From JBBDIX01 sp050486225 (GTDB lineage: Bacteria > Actinomycetota > Nitriliruptoria > Nitriliruptorales > Nitriliruptoraceae), in the NCBI GenBank assembly GCA_050486225.1, contig JBJHCV010000001.1:434001-498000 (forward strand): a stretch of DNA of 64,000 bases, written 5' to 3'. This document shows positions 17,636 through 29,794 of this stretch, piece by piece. The notes under the pieces are model-generated. The model was not told the origin of the DNA. It saw only the letters and a program-made list of their open reading frames with translations, and ran no database searches. The position numbers and the translations under genes were made by a program. How positions within the stretch are numbered: the stretch's first letter is position 1; every line of letters starts with the position of its first letter.

Positions 17636-17719
17636 GACGGATCTCCTCATCTGGGTTCGTGATCGATGCTATCGGCCCCACCTGTGGGCGGACAGGGGGA
17701 CATGGCCATCCGGACGCCT

Positions 17720-18703
17720 TCAGAGCCGAAGCACGAACTTGCCGACGTGCCCGCCGCGCGCGAACTCGAAACGCGCGGCCTCCGCGTCGGCGAACGCAAA
17801 CGTCGCGTGGACGATCGGCGTGCCGAGGGCACCCGAACGGATCAGGGGGAAGACCTCGCGTTCCACCGACGCGACGATCTCGGCACGCATCTCGGTGGTC
17901 CGGGAACGAAACGTCACCCCGATCACCTCCAGACGTCGGCGTGCGAGGTCCTCGAGGTCGAGCGGCGTCGCCCCACCGGCCGGGCGGCCGACCGACACGT
18001 ACCGGCCCCCGTCGGACAGGCTCGCGACACCGTCGGGGAACATCGGCGCACCGACGTGATCGACCACGCCCGCAACCCCCCGTCCATCGGTGACGCGGAG
18101 CACCGTCTGCGCGACGTCGTCGTCCGGGCCCACCCCGACACCCAGACCCACCTCCGACAGCTGGTCGAGGCGCTCCCGCGAGCGGCCGGTCCCGATCACG
18201 GGATCCAGCCCCAGCGCGGCCGCGAGCTGCACACCGATCGAACCGACGCCGGACGTCGCCCCGATCACCAGCACACCGTCACCGGTCTGCAGGCGGGCCG
18301 CCGTGCGAAGCGCGTGGTGTTCGGTCTGCAGACCCATGGGCCATGCGGCACCGTGCTCCCAGGACACCCCGTCGGGAACCGGTAGGGCAAGACGCTCGTC
18401 GACGACGGCGAGGTCCCCGAACGCCCCTCGGTCGACCATGGCCATCACCGGGTCGCCGGCACGGAAACGGGTCACCTCCTCCCCGACCGAGACCACCTCA
18501 CCCGCGAACTCCCGGCCCGCGACGAACGCCGGTGCGCCCGGGTCCTCGGACGACGCCCGCCGGAGCGCGGGAAGATCCGATCCGTTCAGCGCCGCCGCAC
18601 GCACGGCCACCATCAGGTCCCACGGGCCGGGTCGCGGGTCGTCCACCTCGGCGAGTTCCCAGCGTGGGGCCGCGCGGTCACCTGCCGCGACGATCGCTCG
18701 CAT
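17720..18703 (-). CDS. Zinc-independent quinone oxidoreductase-like medium-chain dehydrogenase
   Basis: A 327-residue MDR-superfamily protein. The N-terminal GroES-like domain has AGREFAGEVVSVG, and the Rossmann domain shows the nucleotide-binding stretch VIGATSGVGSIGVQLA (about 145-160), the AXXGXXG pattern of the NADPH:quinone reductase branch. The structural-zinc cysteines of alcohol dehydrogenases are absent. It likely reduces quinones or enones with NAD(P)H in the cytoplasm. It stands alone, divergent from the beta-propeller lipoprotein gene. The substrate is unknown. Confidence 0.88.
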   Translation of the reverse strand: MRAIVAAGDRAAPRWELAEVDDPRPGPWDLMVAVRAAALNGSDLPALRRASSEDPGAPAFVAGREFAGEVVSVGEEVTRFRAGDPVMAMVDRGAFGDLAVVDERLALPVPDGVSWEHGAAWPMGLQTEHHALRTAARLQTGDGVLVIGATSGVGSIGVQLAAALGLDPVIGTGRSRERLDQLSEVGLGVGVGPDDDVAQTVLRVTDGRGVAGVVDHVGAPMFPDGVASLSDGGRYVSVGRPAGGATPLDLEDLARRRLEVIGVTFRSRTTEMRAEIVASVEREVFPLIRSGALGTPIVHATFAFADAEAARFEFARGGHVGKFVLRL

Positions 18704-18804
18704 CTCCCGTGCTCCTCACTCGTGGACGGCCAGCATGCCATGACCGCTGCGGGGATCGCAGGGTTACGCTGCGACGGGATGCGCCTCCGGTCAGGAGGAC
18801 GCGC

Positions 18805-20061
18805 ATGCACTCGTGGCGCTCGGCGTGGCCGGTGGTGGTGCTCCTCGCCGCGGCGTTGGGGTGCACGTCTCCGTCGGAGGACACGGCCCCGGTCGGTGCG
18901 GTCGACCGGTTGCTGGTGGTCACCGACGACGCGAACGTCGTCACTCTCGACCCCGACGGCGGGTCGCCGCTGGCGATCACGTCCGGCGCGGGTGGCGGGG
19001 TGCGCCACGTGCAGCCGACCTGGTCTCCCGACGCCCGACGCATCGCGTTCGCCGAGATCGCCATACGCAACCGACAGTTGGAGTCGTCGCTCGTCACGAC
19101 CGCGGCGGACGGTTCCGACCGCACCGACGCCGCCACCCAGCTGACCCCGATCTACCTGCACTGGGACCCGTCCGGAACACACGTCGCGTTCCTCGGTACG
19201 AGTCCGCTGGGCATCGAACTGCGCCTCGTGGACCTCGAGGAGGATCCCACCCGGGTCCGCACCCTGGTGTTCGGCTCGCCGCTGTACTTCAGCTGGGCCC
19301 GCGGCGGCGAGGAACTGCTCACCCACGTACGCGCCGGCTCCCGGCGCGGCGCGCTCGAGCGGGTGGGAATCGACGGCAGCCGAGACACCGTCGAGGACAG
19401 CCCCGGCCTGTTCCAGGCCCCCGACTGGTCCGGGACCGAGGGCCGAGCCGTCTACGCCGTCGGTTCGGGGGCGGCCCAGCGTCTGGTGGTCGCCGACCGT
19501 CACGGAGCCGTTCGCCGGACGCTGGCGAGGATCGACGGGCTCGTGCACTTCTCCGTCGATCCGAGCGGGACCCGAGTCGCCTTCGCCGTCGAGCGTGTCC
19601 GGGAACCCGGCGCGAACCTGCGTGCGGTGGCGCTCGGACCCGGGGCCCCTCCCCCGCTCGTCGGATCCGACACGCTGTCGGTCGCGGACCTGGACGACGG
19701 CACGGTCCGCGACGTCGCGCACGGCCCCGTCGTGCTCGTGCAGTGGTCTCCGCGTGGCGACGCGCTGCTCTTCGCGACCCTGGAGACCGCGGGTGGAGAA
19801 CGGGTTCTGGGCTGGCACGTGTGGGACGGTGTGGACACCCACCACTACGCGACCGCCGTCCCCACGTCGATGTTCGCGCAGGACTACCTGCCGTTCGCCG
19901 ACCAGTACTCCCGCAGCATGACCCTGTGGGCACCGCACGGCGACGCGTTCGCGTACGCGGCCCGTGACGACGCCGGCGACGGGATCTGGGTCCAGCGGCT
20001 CGGGGAGCCCGAGCCCCGCCGGGTCGCGGACGGGCGGATGGTGACCTGGTCACCTCGCTGA
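18805..20061 (+). CDS. Exported lipoprotein with TolB/WD40-like beta-propeller repeats
   Basis: A 418-residue protein from ATG 18805 with AGGAGG at 18793-18798. A lipoprotein signal is clear: hydrophobic LLAAALGC with the cysteine at about residue 20. The body contains repeated blades with the TolB-like pattern of W-S-P-D/R/G followed by R-I/V-A-F (TWSPDARRIAF, HWDPSGTHVAF, QWSPRGDALLF, LWAPHGDAFAY), ending in TWSPR. Such propellers act as protein-interaction platforms at the cell surface. No partner gene is linked, and its role is unknown. Confidence 0.82.
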   Translation: MHSWRSAWPVVVLLAAALGCTSPSEDTAPVGAVDRLLVVTDDANVVTLDPDGGSPLAITSGAGGGVRHVQPTWSPDARRIAFAEIAIRNRQLESSLVTTAADGSDRTDAATQLTPIYLHWDPSGTHVAFLGTSPLGIELRLVDLEEDPTRVRTLVFGSPLYFSWARGGEELLTHVRAGSRRGALERVGIDGSRDTVEDSPGLFQAPDWSGTEGRAVYAVGSGAAQRLVVADRHGAVRRTLARIDGLVHFSVDPSGTRVAFAVERVREPGANLRAVALGPGAPPPLVGSDTLSVADLDDGTVRDVAHGPVVLVQWSPRGDALLFATLETAGGERVLGWHVWDGVDTHHYATAVPTSMFAQDYLPFADQYSRSMTLWAPHGDAFAYAARDDAGDGIWVQRLGEPEPRRVADGRMVTWSPR

Positions 20062-20218
20062 CCGCGTCCGGGCGGACGTGGGGCGCAGGCCCCCGGCCAC
20101 CACCCTCCGCTACCTGAAACGGGGTACCGGCGACTACCTGCCACGGGGAGGGGGATCCGGTTGCGGTCGGGAACACTCCCGCGGCCCGTTCTCCCCGCCC
20201 GAGCCGCGATGGACGCCG
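20062..20218. other. 157-bp leader with an imperfect 15-bp direct repeat
   Basis: No gene is seen. CTACCTGnnACGGGG occurs at 20110-20124 and again at 20134-20148, 24 bases apart, identical in 13 of 15 positions. It lies 70-110 bases before the antiporter start and may be a regulator-binding or RNA structure element. I could not match it to a known riboswitch. Confidence 0.4.
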
Positions 20219-22219
20219 ATGCCCGAGAGCCTTCCCCTCACCGATCCCGTGTGGATCTTCGCGCTGTTGATGCTCGCGATCCTGGCCGCCCCCGCGATCG
20301 CCCAGCGACTGCGGATCCCCCCGATCGTGGGCGTCATCCTCGCGGGAACCCTGCTCGGACCCAATGCGTTGGGGGTGCTGGAGCGCGCGGGCATGGTGGC
20401 CACGCTCGGCACCGCCGGACTCCTGTACATCATGTTCCTCGCCGGGTTGGAACTCGATCTGAACGAGGTGTCCGAGCAGCGCCGTGGGAGCATGATCTTC
20501 GGGATCGCGACCTTCGTCCTGCCGATGGCCATCGGCACCGGCGTGATCCTGCTGATGGGCTTCTCGCCACTCGCCTCCCTGCTGCTCGCGTCGTGCTGGG
20601 CGTCGCACACGCTGCTGTCCTACCCGATCTTCCGTCGGTTCGGTGTGGTGTCCAACCGCGCGGTGGCGACCTCCGTCGGTGCCACCATCGTCACCGACAC
20701 CGCCGCGCTGATCGTGCTCGTCATCGTGGCGCGCGCGTACGTCGGTGACCTCACGATCTGGTTCTGGCCGAGCGTCACCGCGGGACTCGTGGGACTCGGC
20801 CTGTTCACACTCGTCCTGCTGCCGCGCGTCACCCGGTGGTACTTCCGGGTCGTCGGCCCGGACCGAAACGCCCGTCTGACGTTCCTGCTCCTCGCGCTGT
20901 TCGCGAGTGGCGTCGTCGCACAGATCGCCGGGATCGAGGCCATCATCGGCGCGTTCTTCGCCGGGCTGGCGATGAACCGCCTCGTCCCCCGGCACTCACT
21001 GCTCATGGAACGTGTCGAGGTGCTCGGTTCGGCACTGCTGCTGCCGCTGTTCCTGCTCTCGGTCGGCATGCTCGTCGACCCGCGGCTCCTCGTCGACCTC
21101 GGCGTGCTCGGTACCGCGGCGGGGTTCATCGCCGTCGCCCTCGGCGCGAAGTGGCTGGCCGCCGCCCTGGCGGGCCGAGTGCTGGGCTACGACCGGGCCG
21201 AACGGGCCGCCATGTTCTCCCTCAGCAGCGCACAGGCAGCCGCGACACTCGCGGCCGTGTTCATCGGGCTCGAGATCGGGCTCATCGACGCCCAGACCGT
21301 CAATGCGGTCATCGTCGTCATCCTCGTGACCTGTCTCGCGTCCTCGGTCGTCGGCGGGCGTGCCGCACCCCGGTTGACGGCGCCGACCGTCGCACCGCCG
21401 CTGGGCACGTCCATCGTCGTCCCGATCGCGCGACCCGAGTCCGCAGGCGCGCTCGCGCGTCTGGCAGCGGCCCTCGCCCGGCCCGATGCCGGGCTCGTCG
21501 TACCCATCACCGTGGCCAGGCCCGACGCCGATCCCGACACGATCGGCCGCATCCGCCGAACGACCGCCCGCGCGGAGGCCGTCGCGCAGGCGGCGGGTGT
21601 CGAGGCACGTGGCATCAGCCGCGTCGACGTGGACCCGGTCACCGGGATCCTCAACGCGGCGAGGCAGGAGGCGGCCTCACTGCTCGTCGTCGGATGGTCC
21701 GACGTGCTCGGCGGGAGACTCCGCTTCGGCCCGGTCCTCGACCAGCTGATCGATCGGTCGCCGTTGCCGACCATCGTCGCGAGACTCGACGACGTGATCT
21801 GGCGGCGCGTCCTGCTGATCGTCGACTCCGCGACGCTCGAACCGGGCCATCACAGCAGCCTGCAACTGGCGGCACACGTCGTTGACCGGATGCGCCGCGA
21901 CGGTCGGCTCGACGCGGTCATCGTGGCGTCGCCGGAGACGACCGATGGCCTGGCCCTGGTGCCGATGCTCCGGGACTGTCCCGTCGATGTCGCCGAGCGA
22001 CCGCTGCACCACGCGAACACCGTCGTGAGGCCAGACGACCTGGTGGTACTCGTCGGCAGACCGGACCCCCAGCAGCTGCGGGCCGAACTCGGCCGGTCGC
22101 TCCGCGTGCTGCGCGAACCCGGCAACCTGCTGATCGCGATCGGCCACCGCAGCAGCCTGGAGGTACCGACGGAGCCCGACCGTCCGCCGTCCACCGGGGA
22201 GAGCCTCGAGGTGCGGTGA
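20219..22219 (+). CDS. CPA2-family cation/proton antiporter with C-terminal USP-like regulatory region
   Basis: A 666-residue protein starting at ATG 20219. Residues 1 to about 385 form 12-13 membrane helices of the Na+/H+ exchanger fold (LRIPPIVGVILAGTLLGP near the start, LFLAGLELD-like FLAGLELDLNE, and IEAIIGAFFAGLAMNRLV in the core). The C-terminal 270 residues are cytoplasmic and look like two universal-stress-protein-like units (IVVPIARPES, LLVVGWSD), which can bind nucleotides. It probably exchanges K+ or Na+ for protons in pH or osmotic control. The ion is not evident. Confidence 0.88.
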   Translation: MPESLPLTDPVWIFALLMLAILAAPAIAQRLRIPPIVGVILAGTLLGPNALGVLERAGMVATLGTAGLLYIMFLAGLELDLNEVSEQRRGSMIFGIATFVLPMAIGTGVILLMGFSPLASLLLASCWASHTLLSYPIFRRFGVVSNRAVATSVGATIVTDTAALIVLVIVARAYVGDLTIWFWPSVTAGLVGLGLFTLVLLPRVTRWYFRVVGPDRNARLTFLLLALFASGVVAQIAGIEAIIGAFFAGLAMNRLVPRHSLLMERVEVLGSALLLPLFLLSVGMLVDPRLLVDLGVLGTAAGFIAVALGAKWLAAALAGRVLGYDRAERAAMFSLSSAQAAATLAAVFIGLEIGLIDAQTVNAVIVVILVTCLASSVVGGRAAPRLTAPTVAPPLGTSIVVPIARPESAGALARLAAALARPDAGLVVPITVARPDADPDTIGRIRRTTARAEAVAQAAGVEARGISRVDVDPVTGILNAARQEAASLLVVGWSDVLGGRLRFGPVLDQLIDRSPLPTIVARLDDVIWRRVLLIVDSATLEPGHHSSLQLAAHVVDRMRRDGRLDAVIVASPETTDGLALVPMLRDCPVDVAERPLHHANTVVRPDDLVVLVGRPDPQQLRAELGRSLRVLREPGNLLIAIGHRSSLEVPTEPDRPPSTGESLEVR

Positions 22220-22246
22220 GTTCACCGCTCGTGGCAGGTGTGTCCT

Positions 22247-22264
22247 CGATGTCTCGGGACATCG
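22247..22264 (+). terminator. Short hairpin after the antiporter gene
   Basis: CGATGTC, loop TCGG, GACATCG: a perfect 7-bp stem 27 bases after the antiporter stop and just beyond the 3' end of the oppositely directed tRNA-Ile. There is no T tract. It could end transcription from either side. Confidence 0.45.
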
Positions 22265-22270
22265 CAACTG

Positions 22271-22345
<75 letters not shown>

Positions 22346-22391
22346 CAACGGCGGCGAAGCGTACCCGACCCCTCGCAGGGCCCGCGAACGC

Positions 22392-23072
22392 TCAGCGGCC
22401 TCCGAACAGTTCGTCGTCGCCCTGGGGACCCGGGCGTGGACGCGGCGCCGGACGCGCTGGCGCGTCCGACCCCGTCGACTCGGAGGACGGCGCGCGCCGG
22501 GACGCCGGACGGGGGTCGTCGGACACCACGCCCTCCATCTGGCCGGTGGGACGACGACGTGGCGTGGCAGGCGCGCCGGAGGATCCGCCCGCAGGGTTCG
22601 CGCCACCGGAGGGCCGGCCACCGGCGGAGGGCCCTGCTGGCGTGACGGAACTGGAGGCGCGGGGCCGCGACGCAGCCGCTGCCGGTCCCGCTGCCTCCGA
22701 ACGTCGGTCCGACGCCTCCGGGTCGGGAGCGGCCTCGTCGACGACCGACAGTTCCAGGCCACCGGTCAGGTCGGCGATCAGGTTGTGCAGGAACGCGAGG
22801 AACACGACGACCGCGGTCTGCACCACGACCCAGAGCAGGCCGAGCATGATCAGGGCCCGGAACACGTTCGGGGCGTTGATCCCACAGCGGGCGAAGCCGA
22901 TGTCCGTGGCGATGCCGCAGATCTGGTCCACCAGCCGGAGCCGGTCGACGATGAACCACACGACCGACATCACCAGCAGGAAGATCCCCAGCATCGCGAT
23001 GTTGGCCAGCGTGCCGAACTTCAGCACCGACCAGGGGTCGATGCGCTTGATGGTCAGACGCCTGCGTGCCAC
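22392..23072 (-). CDS. DUF3566 membrane protein of the gyrA region
   Basis: A 226-residue protein from GTG 23072 with GAGGAG upstream. The DUF3566 core (about 3-115) has two membrane helices flanking an outside loop with two cysteines (QICGIATDIGFARCGIN). It begins with RRLTIKRIDPWSVLKF, a sequence typical of this family. The C-terminal ~110 residues are Pro/Ala/Ser/Gly-rich and probably disordered; in many homologues this extension is at the other end. The family's function is unknown, but its link to gyrA in Actinomycetota is strong. Confidence 0.87.
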   Translation of the reverse strand: MARRRLTIKRIDPWSVLKFGTLANIAMLGIFLLVMSVVWFIVDRLRLVDQICGIATDIGFARCGINAPNVFRALIMLGLLWVVVQTAVVVFLAFLHNLIADLTGGLELSVVDEAAPDPEASDRRSEAAGPAAAASRPRASSSVTPAGPSAGGRPSGGANPAGGSSGAPATPRRRPTGQMEGVVSDDPRPASRRAPSSESTGSDAPARPAPRPRPGPQGDDELFGGR

Positions 23073-23129
23073 CGTGCACTCCTCACCGAAGCCGCGAGCG
23101 GGCCAGCGCTCGCGGCGACCTGCAGCAGG

Positions 23130-23557
23130 TCAGCGGGCCGTTCCCCTCGCGGAGCCCTCGAGCGGGCCGTCGAGACCGTACAGGTAGCAGATGACCGTTC
23201 GGTCACCCGCCTGCCACGAGTTCTCGCTCGGCGTGATGAAGCTTGCGTAGTACTCCGACGACGCATAGTCCACCCCGACGTACCCGGGGAACATCTCCAG
23301 GCAGCTCGTGCCGGCCTCGTCCGCGATGACCTCGGACCCGGGATGGTCCCCGCCGGGCAGTTCGACCAGTGCGAACACCTCGTTGTCGTGTGGTTCGTCA
23401 CAGTCGACGATCGGCACGTCGCGGACCGTGCCGTCGACGACCTCCGGATCGTCGAAGCACTGGCCGGTGGTCAGATCGAAGACGTTGCCCTCATCCGACC
23501 CGCACGCGACGAGCAGCAGCGCGGCCGCGGCGAGAGTGACGACAGACGGCAGGACTC

Positions 23558-23561
<4 letters not shown>
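23130..23561 (-). CDS. Septum-formation-domain lipoprotein
   Basis: A 143-residue exported protein with a lipobox (LLLVACGSD, cysteine at about residue 20). The body holds the small all-beta 'septum formation' domain seen in many actinobacterial lipoproteins: TGQCFDDP near the start, VDCDEPHDNEVFAL in the middle and CYLYG at the end, with four cysteines placed to form two disulfides. Its ATG overlaps the gyrA stop by 4 bases, so it is translated from the gyrase message. The family name comes from weak evidence and the molecular role is unknown. Confidence 0.82.
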
Positions 23562-26181
<2,620 letters not shown>

Positions 26182-26185
<4 letters not shown>

Positions 26186-26451
26186 GGTGTCTCCGGTGGT
26201 TCACGGTCCGAGTGGAGCGGGGTGTCGGCGCGCGCTGTGGGTCGGTCGTCGCCGTCGGAGTCGGCGTTCGAACGGCGGCGCACGGCGACCACGACGAGCA
26301 GGAGCAGTCCGGGGATCCCTGCCGCCAGCACGACCCCGAGCAGACCCATCGCCGCCGACGGGTCCGCCCGGACCAGTTCCGGCGCGGTCGCCACGAGCAT
26401 CAGCGGCAGCGCGACGAGGCCGGCGAGCAGCCAGAGCAGTTGGCGACGCAT
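26182..26451 (-). CDS. Small two-helix membrane protein between gyrB and gyrA
   Basis: An 89-residue protein with two hydrophobic segments (about 5-24 and 35-56) joined by a short acidic loop, then a basic RRRS stop-transfer and a hydrophilic Asp/Pro/Glu tail. Its ATG overlaps the gyrB stop (ATGA at 26451) and its stop overlaps the gyrA GTG (GTGA at 26182-26185), so gyrB, this gene and gyrA form one unbroken translational chain. Base composition resembles its neighbours. No family is recognised; its function is unknown. Confidence 0.75.
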
Positions 26452-28478
26452 CAGACGTCGATCGTCGCGTACTTGGCGTTGGACTGGATGAAGTCGCGGC
26501 GGGAGGCGACGTCGTCACCCATGAGGATGGTGAACATCTCCTCCGCCGCGGCCGCGTCGTCCAGGGCGACCAGCTTCAGCGTCCGCGACTCGGGGTCCAT
26601 GGTCGTCTCCCACAGCTGCGACGGGTCCATCTCCCCGAGGCCCTTGAAGCGCTGCACGTCGACCTTCCGGTCCCGGGGCATCTGGGCGAAGATCTCGTCA
26701 CGCTCGGCGTCGGTGAAGGCGTAGTGCACCTCCTTCTTCCTCGCCGGGTGCGTGATCTGGTAGAGCGGCGGCTGCGCGAGGTACACGTACCCCGCCTCGA
26801 TCAGCGGCTTCATGTGACGGAACAGGAACGTGAGCAGCAGCGTGCGGATGTGGGCGCCGTCGACGTCGGCGTCCGCCATGAGGATCAGCTTGTGGTACCG
26901 CGCCTTCGCCACGTCGAAGTCGTCGGCGAAGCCTGTGCCCATGGCCGTGATCAGCGCCTGGACCTCGGTGTTGGCCAGGACCTTGGGCAGGCGCGCCTTC
27001 TCCACGTTGATGATCTTGCCCCGGATCGGGAGGATCGCCTGGAACTGCCGGGCCCGCGCCATCTTGGCCGAGCCGCCGGCGGAGTCGCCCTCCACGATGA
27101 ACAGTTCGGACTCCGCCGGGTCACGCGTCTGGCAGTCCGCGAGCTTGCCCGGCAGCGCGGTCGACTCGAGCAGCGACTTTCGGCGCGTCAGGTCCCGGGC
27201 CTTGCGGGCCGCGATACGCGCCTGCGCCTCGGCCTCGGCCTTCTGGACGATGCTGCGACCCTCGTTCGGATGCTCTTCGAGCCACTCCGCGAGTCGTGCG
27301 TACGTCGTCGTCTGCACGAAGGACTTGACCTCTGAGTTGCCGAGTCGCGTCTTGGTCTGACCCTCGAACTGCGGGTCACCGACCTTCACCGACACGATGG
27401 CGACCAGGCCGCTGCGCAGGTCGTCTCCGGTGAGCGCCTCCACCTCCTTGGACCGCAGCAGGCCCCGGTCCCTGGCCCACCGGTTGATGCCCGAGGTGAT
27501 CGCGGTCCGGAACCCCTCCTCGTGCGTCCCTCCCTCGTGGGTGTTGATGGTGTTCGCGAAGCTCAGGATCGAGTCGTTGAAGTCGTTGATCCACTGCAGG
27601 GCGATCTCCACCGAGTGCGGACCGTTCGGGCCGACCTCCTCGGACTCGAAGTGGATCGGCGGGTGCAGACCGTCTCGCGCCTTGGTCGTGCGGATGTGGT
27701 CGACGAAGTCGCGCAGTCCGCCGGGAGCGTGGAACGTGTGCTCCTGCGGTTCGTCGGGTCGTTCGTCACGCAGGTTGATGCGCAGGCCCGCGGTCAGGAA
27801 CGACGTGTCACGCAGCCGTCGCACGATCGTGTCGAGCTGGAAGTCCACGCCCTCGACGAAGATCTCCGGGTCCGGCCAGAACTCGATCTGGGTCCCCGTG
27901 TCCTGTGCGTCGCCGATGCGTTCCACCGGCCCGTCGGGGACCCCTCGGGAGAAGGACTGCCGGTGCCGGCCGCCGTCGCGCCGCACCTCGGCGACGAGTC
28001 GGTGCGACAGCGCGTTCACGACCGACACGCCCACCCCGTGGAGCCCACCCGACACGGCGTAGGCCTGCGAGTCGAACTTGCCGCCAGCGTGCAGGACGGT
28101 GAGCACCACCTCCAGCGCCGAGCGGCCCTCCTTGACGTGGTCCTCGACCGGGATGCCCGACCCGTCGTCGACGACCCGCACTCCCCCGTCGGCCAGCAGC
28201 GTCACGTCGATCTGCGTGCAGCGCCCGGCGAGCGCCTCGTCGACGGAGTTGTCGACGACCTCCCAGACGAGGTGGTGGAGACCTCGGCTACCGGTCGACC
28301 CGATGTACATGCCGGGACGACGACGAACGGCGTCCAGGCCTTCGAGGACGGTGATGTCCTGTGCGGAGTAGCGCACTGCGCCCTCGGACGACGTCGGACC
28401 GGGAGACACGTCCTGGGCAGCGGCCAACCGTGGACCTCTCATCAGGGAAGCAGACGGGTGCGGCTGCTCGGCCGCCAT
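26451..28478 (-). CDS. gyrB: DNA gyrase subunit B
   Basis: A 675-residue GHKL ATPase plus TOPRIM subunit. The ATP-binding region includes EVVDNSVDEALAG and GGLHGVGVSVVNALS; the TOPRIM domain has EGDSAGGSAK and DADVDGAHIRTLLLTF; and the C terminus has the tail PRDRKVDVQRFKGLGEM. ATG 28478 is preferred to the GTG at 28484 because AGGA lies seven bases upstream of it and a TAGGAT box abuts the GTG. It is separated from tlpA upstream by a 135-base gap, so gyrB has its own promoter. Confidence 0.97.
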   Translation of the reverse strand: MAAEQPHPSASLMRGPRLAAAQDVSPGPTSSEGAVRYSAQDITVLEGLDAVRRRPGMYIGSTGSRGLHHLVWEVVDNSVDEALAGRCTQIDVTLLADGGVRVVDDGSGIPVEDHVKEGRSALEVVLTVLHAGGKFDSQAYAVSGGLHGVGVSVVNALSHRLVAEVRRDGGRHRQSFSRGVPDGPVERIGDAQDTGTQIEFWPDPEIFVEGVDFQLDTIVRRLRDTSFLTAGLRINLRDERPDEPQEHTFHAPGGLRDFVDHIRTTKARDGLHPPIHFESEEVGPNGPHSVEIALQWINDFNDSILSFANTINTHEGGTHEEGFRTAITSGINRWARDRGLLRSKEVEALTGDDLRSGLVAIVSVKVGDPQFEGQTKTRLGNSEVKSFVQTTTYARLAEWLEEHPNEGRSIVQKAEAEAQARIAARKARDLTRRKSLLESTALPGKLADCQTRDPAESELFIVEGDSAGGSAKMARARQFQAILPIRGKIINVEKARLPKVLANTEVQALITAMGTGFADDFDVAKARYHKLILMADADVDGAHIRTLLLTFLFRHMKPLIEAGYVYLAQPPLYQITHPARKKEVHYAFTDAERDEIFAQMPRDRKVDVQRFKGLGEMDPSQLWETTMDPESRTLKLVALDDAAAAEEMFTILMGDDVASRRDFIQSNAKYATIDV

Positions 28479-28484
28479 GGGCAC

Positions 28485-28490
28485 ATCCTA
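28485..28490 (-). promoter_or_regulatory. Probable -10 box of the gyrB-gyrA operon
   Basis: TAGGAT on the minus strand, directly before the alternative GTG start. A transcript starting 6-7 bases downstream would begin at or next to the ATG at 28478, so the message may be leaderless. No convincing -35 box is seen. The rest of the gap to 28613 shows no gene. Confidence 0.4.
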
Positions 28491-28613
28491 GCACCCCGAC
28501 CCCGACGCTCGGGTCACTCAGGCGCCTCCTGTGGATCGCGACCCCCCTGGTCGTACCCCACCACGCGCCGGCGCCTCATCGGCGCTCAGACTGCGCATCG
28601 GGCGCCGCCCGCG

Positions 28614-29249
28614 TCACTCCGCGAGGAAGCTCGCAATCTCCTCCATGCTCGCCCGGGAGACCTGGCCCGCCGCTCGGTACAGCACGTTGCCGTCGGCGTC
28701 GATCACCACCCAGAACGGGCTCGCGGTCATGCCGAACGCGCGTGCCACCGAACTGTCCGCGTCGTCGACGATGACGGTCCCGGTGTAGCCCTCTTCACGC
28801 AGCCAGTCCTGCGGAGGCCAGTTGGGTCGTGTCGCGTCGAGGAAGGTGGAGACCACCACGAGTTCCACGCCGTCGTCGAACAGCCCGTCGTCGTACCACT
28901 CGACGAGGTGGGGCAGCTCCGCCTGACAGGCCGGGCACCACGAGGCCATGAAGCTGATCACCTGCGCGCCGCCCGCGATCGTCGCCGGTGTGCCGTCGTG
29001 CCCCGCGCCGCGGACCTCGGGCGCGGCCATCCCGAACGCCGCGTCGGCCATCGGGTCGCCGCCGTGCGGCGGCAGGGGCGAACCGGTGATCTCGACCTCG
29101 CCCGCGACCTCCTCCAGCGACGGACCCGACGACCCCGCGGCCGTCAGCACCCCGATGACCACGGCGATCGCCACGATCCCGAGACCGAGGAACAGCAGCA
29201 TCCGCTGTCCCTGCCGGTCCGCTCGAGAGGACTTCCCACGCGTCGCCAT
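28614..29249 (-). CDS. Membrane-anchored thioredoxin-like protein (TlpA/DsbE type)
   Basis: A 211-residue protein with one N-terminal membrane anchor (about 17-39) and an extracytoplasmic thioredoxin fold carrying the CPAC motif (C105, C108 in SWCPACQAELPH). The cis-proline loop is TASPFWVV. The ATG at 29249 overlaps the dsbB stop (ATGA). With DsbB-like upstream it forms an oxidative-folding or disulfide-isomerising pair; whether it oxidises or reduces is not clear from the motif. Both are embedded in the replication operon. Confidence 0.87.
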   Translation of the reverse strand: MATRGKSSRADRQGQRMLLFLGLGIVAIAVVIGVLTAAGSSGPSLEEVAGEVEITGSPLPPHGGDPMADAAFGMAAPEVRGAGHDGTPATIAGGAQVISFMASWCPACQAELPHLVEWYDDGLFDDGVELVVVSTFLDATRPNWPPQDWLREEGYTGTVIVDDADSSVARAFGMTASPFWVVIDADGNVLYRAAGQVSRASMEEIASFLAE

Positions 29250-29794
29250 CACGTCTCCTGGTGCCGTCGGTGTTCGTCCTCGGGTTCCGGGCCGATCCCG
29301 TGTCGCGCGACCAGCGCCAGTCCGATGATCGCCAGGAACCCGATGAGCGCCATGGTAGGCAGTGTCAGGAACCCGAACTCCTCGACCCATCGAAGCGCAC
29401 AGGGCGCCGCCGGGTCACACACGTCGCCCGCGAGCGAGGGCCTGCGCTCGATGGCCACGTGCCACGTCGCGATCGTCGCCCCGACACCCGCGAGGGGCAC
29501 CGCCGTCATCCACACGGCCCGGTCACGGCGCGCCGCGGCGACCAGCAGGATCACGCTCAGCGGGTACATCGCGATCCGCTGGTACCAGCACAGGACACAC
29601 GGGGTGTACCCCGCGATCTCGGACAGGGCGAGCGACCCTGCCGACGCCACCAGTGCGATCGCTGCGCCCAGGGGCAACGCCGCCTCGACGAGCCAGGGCG
29701 AGACCCGGCGTCGCACCAGCTGGATCGCGCAGACGACCGTGACGGCGATGGCGACGAGCGCGAGCACGGCAAGCGTTCGTTCCAGGACGGGCAT
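29249..29794 (-). CDS. dsbB: DsbB-like disulfide bond formation membrane protein
   Basis: A 181-residue protein with four to five membrane helices. The quinone-side cysteine pair is C66/C69 in TPCVLCWYQR and the second pair is C126/C132 in VCDPAAPCALRW, the pattern of DsbB proteins that pass electrons from a DsbA-like partner to quinone. ATG 29794 has GGGAGG six bases upstream; the in-frame GTG just before it is less well placed. It overlaps the dciA stop and the tlpA start, so it sits in one run from recF to tlpA. Confidence 0.9.
   Translation of the reverse strand: MPVLERTLAVLALVAIAVTVVCAIQLVRRRVSPWLVEAALPLGAAIALVASAGSLALSEIAGYTPCVLCWYQRIAMYPLSVILLVAAARRDRAVWMTAVPLAGVGATIATWHVAIERRPSLAGDVCDPAAPCALRWVEEFGFLTLPTMALIGFLAIIGLALVARHGIGPEPEDEHRRHQET

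Noticed and set aside
20062..20218. Possible cyclic di-AMP or other riboswitch before the antiporter
   Set aside because: I could not align the leader with any riboswitch consensus; only a direct repeat is supported.
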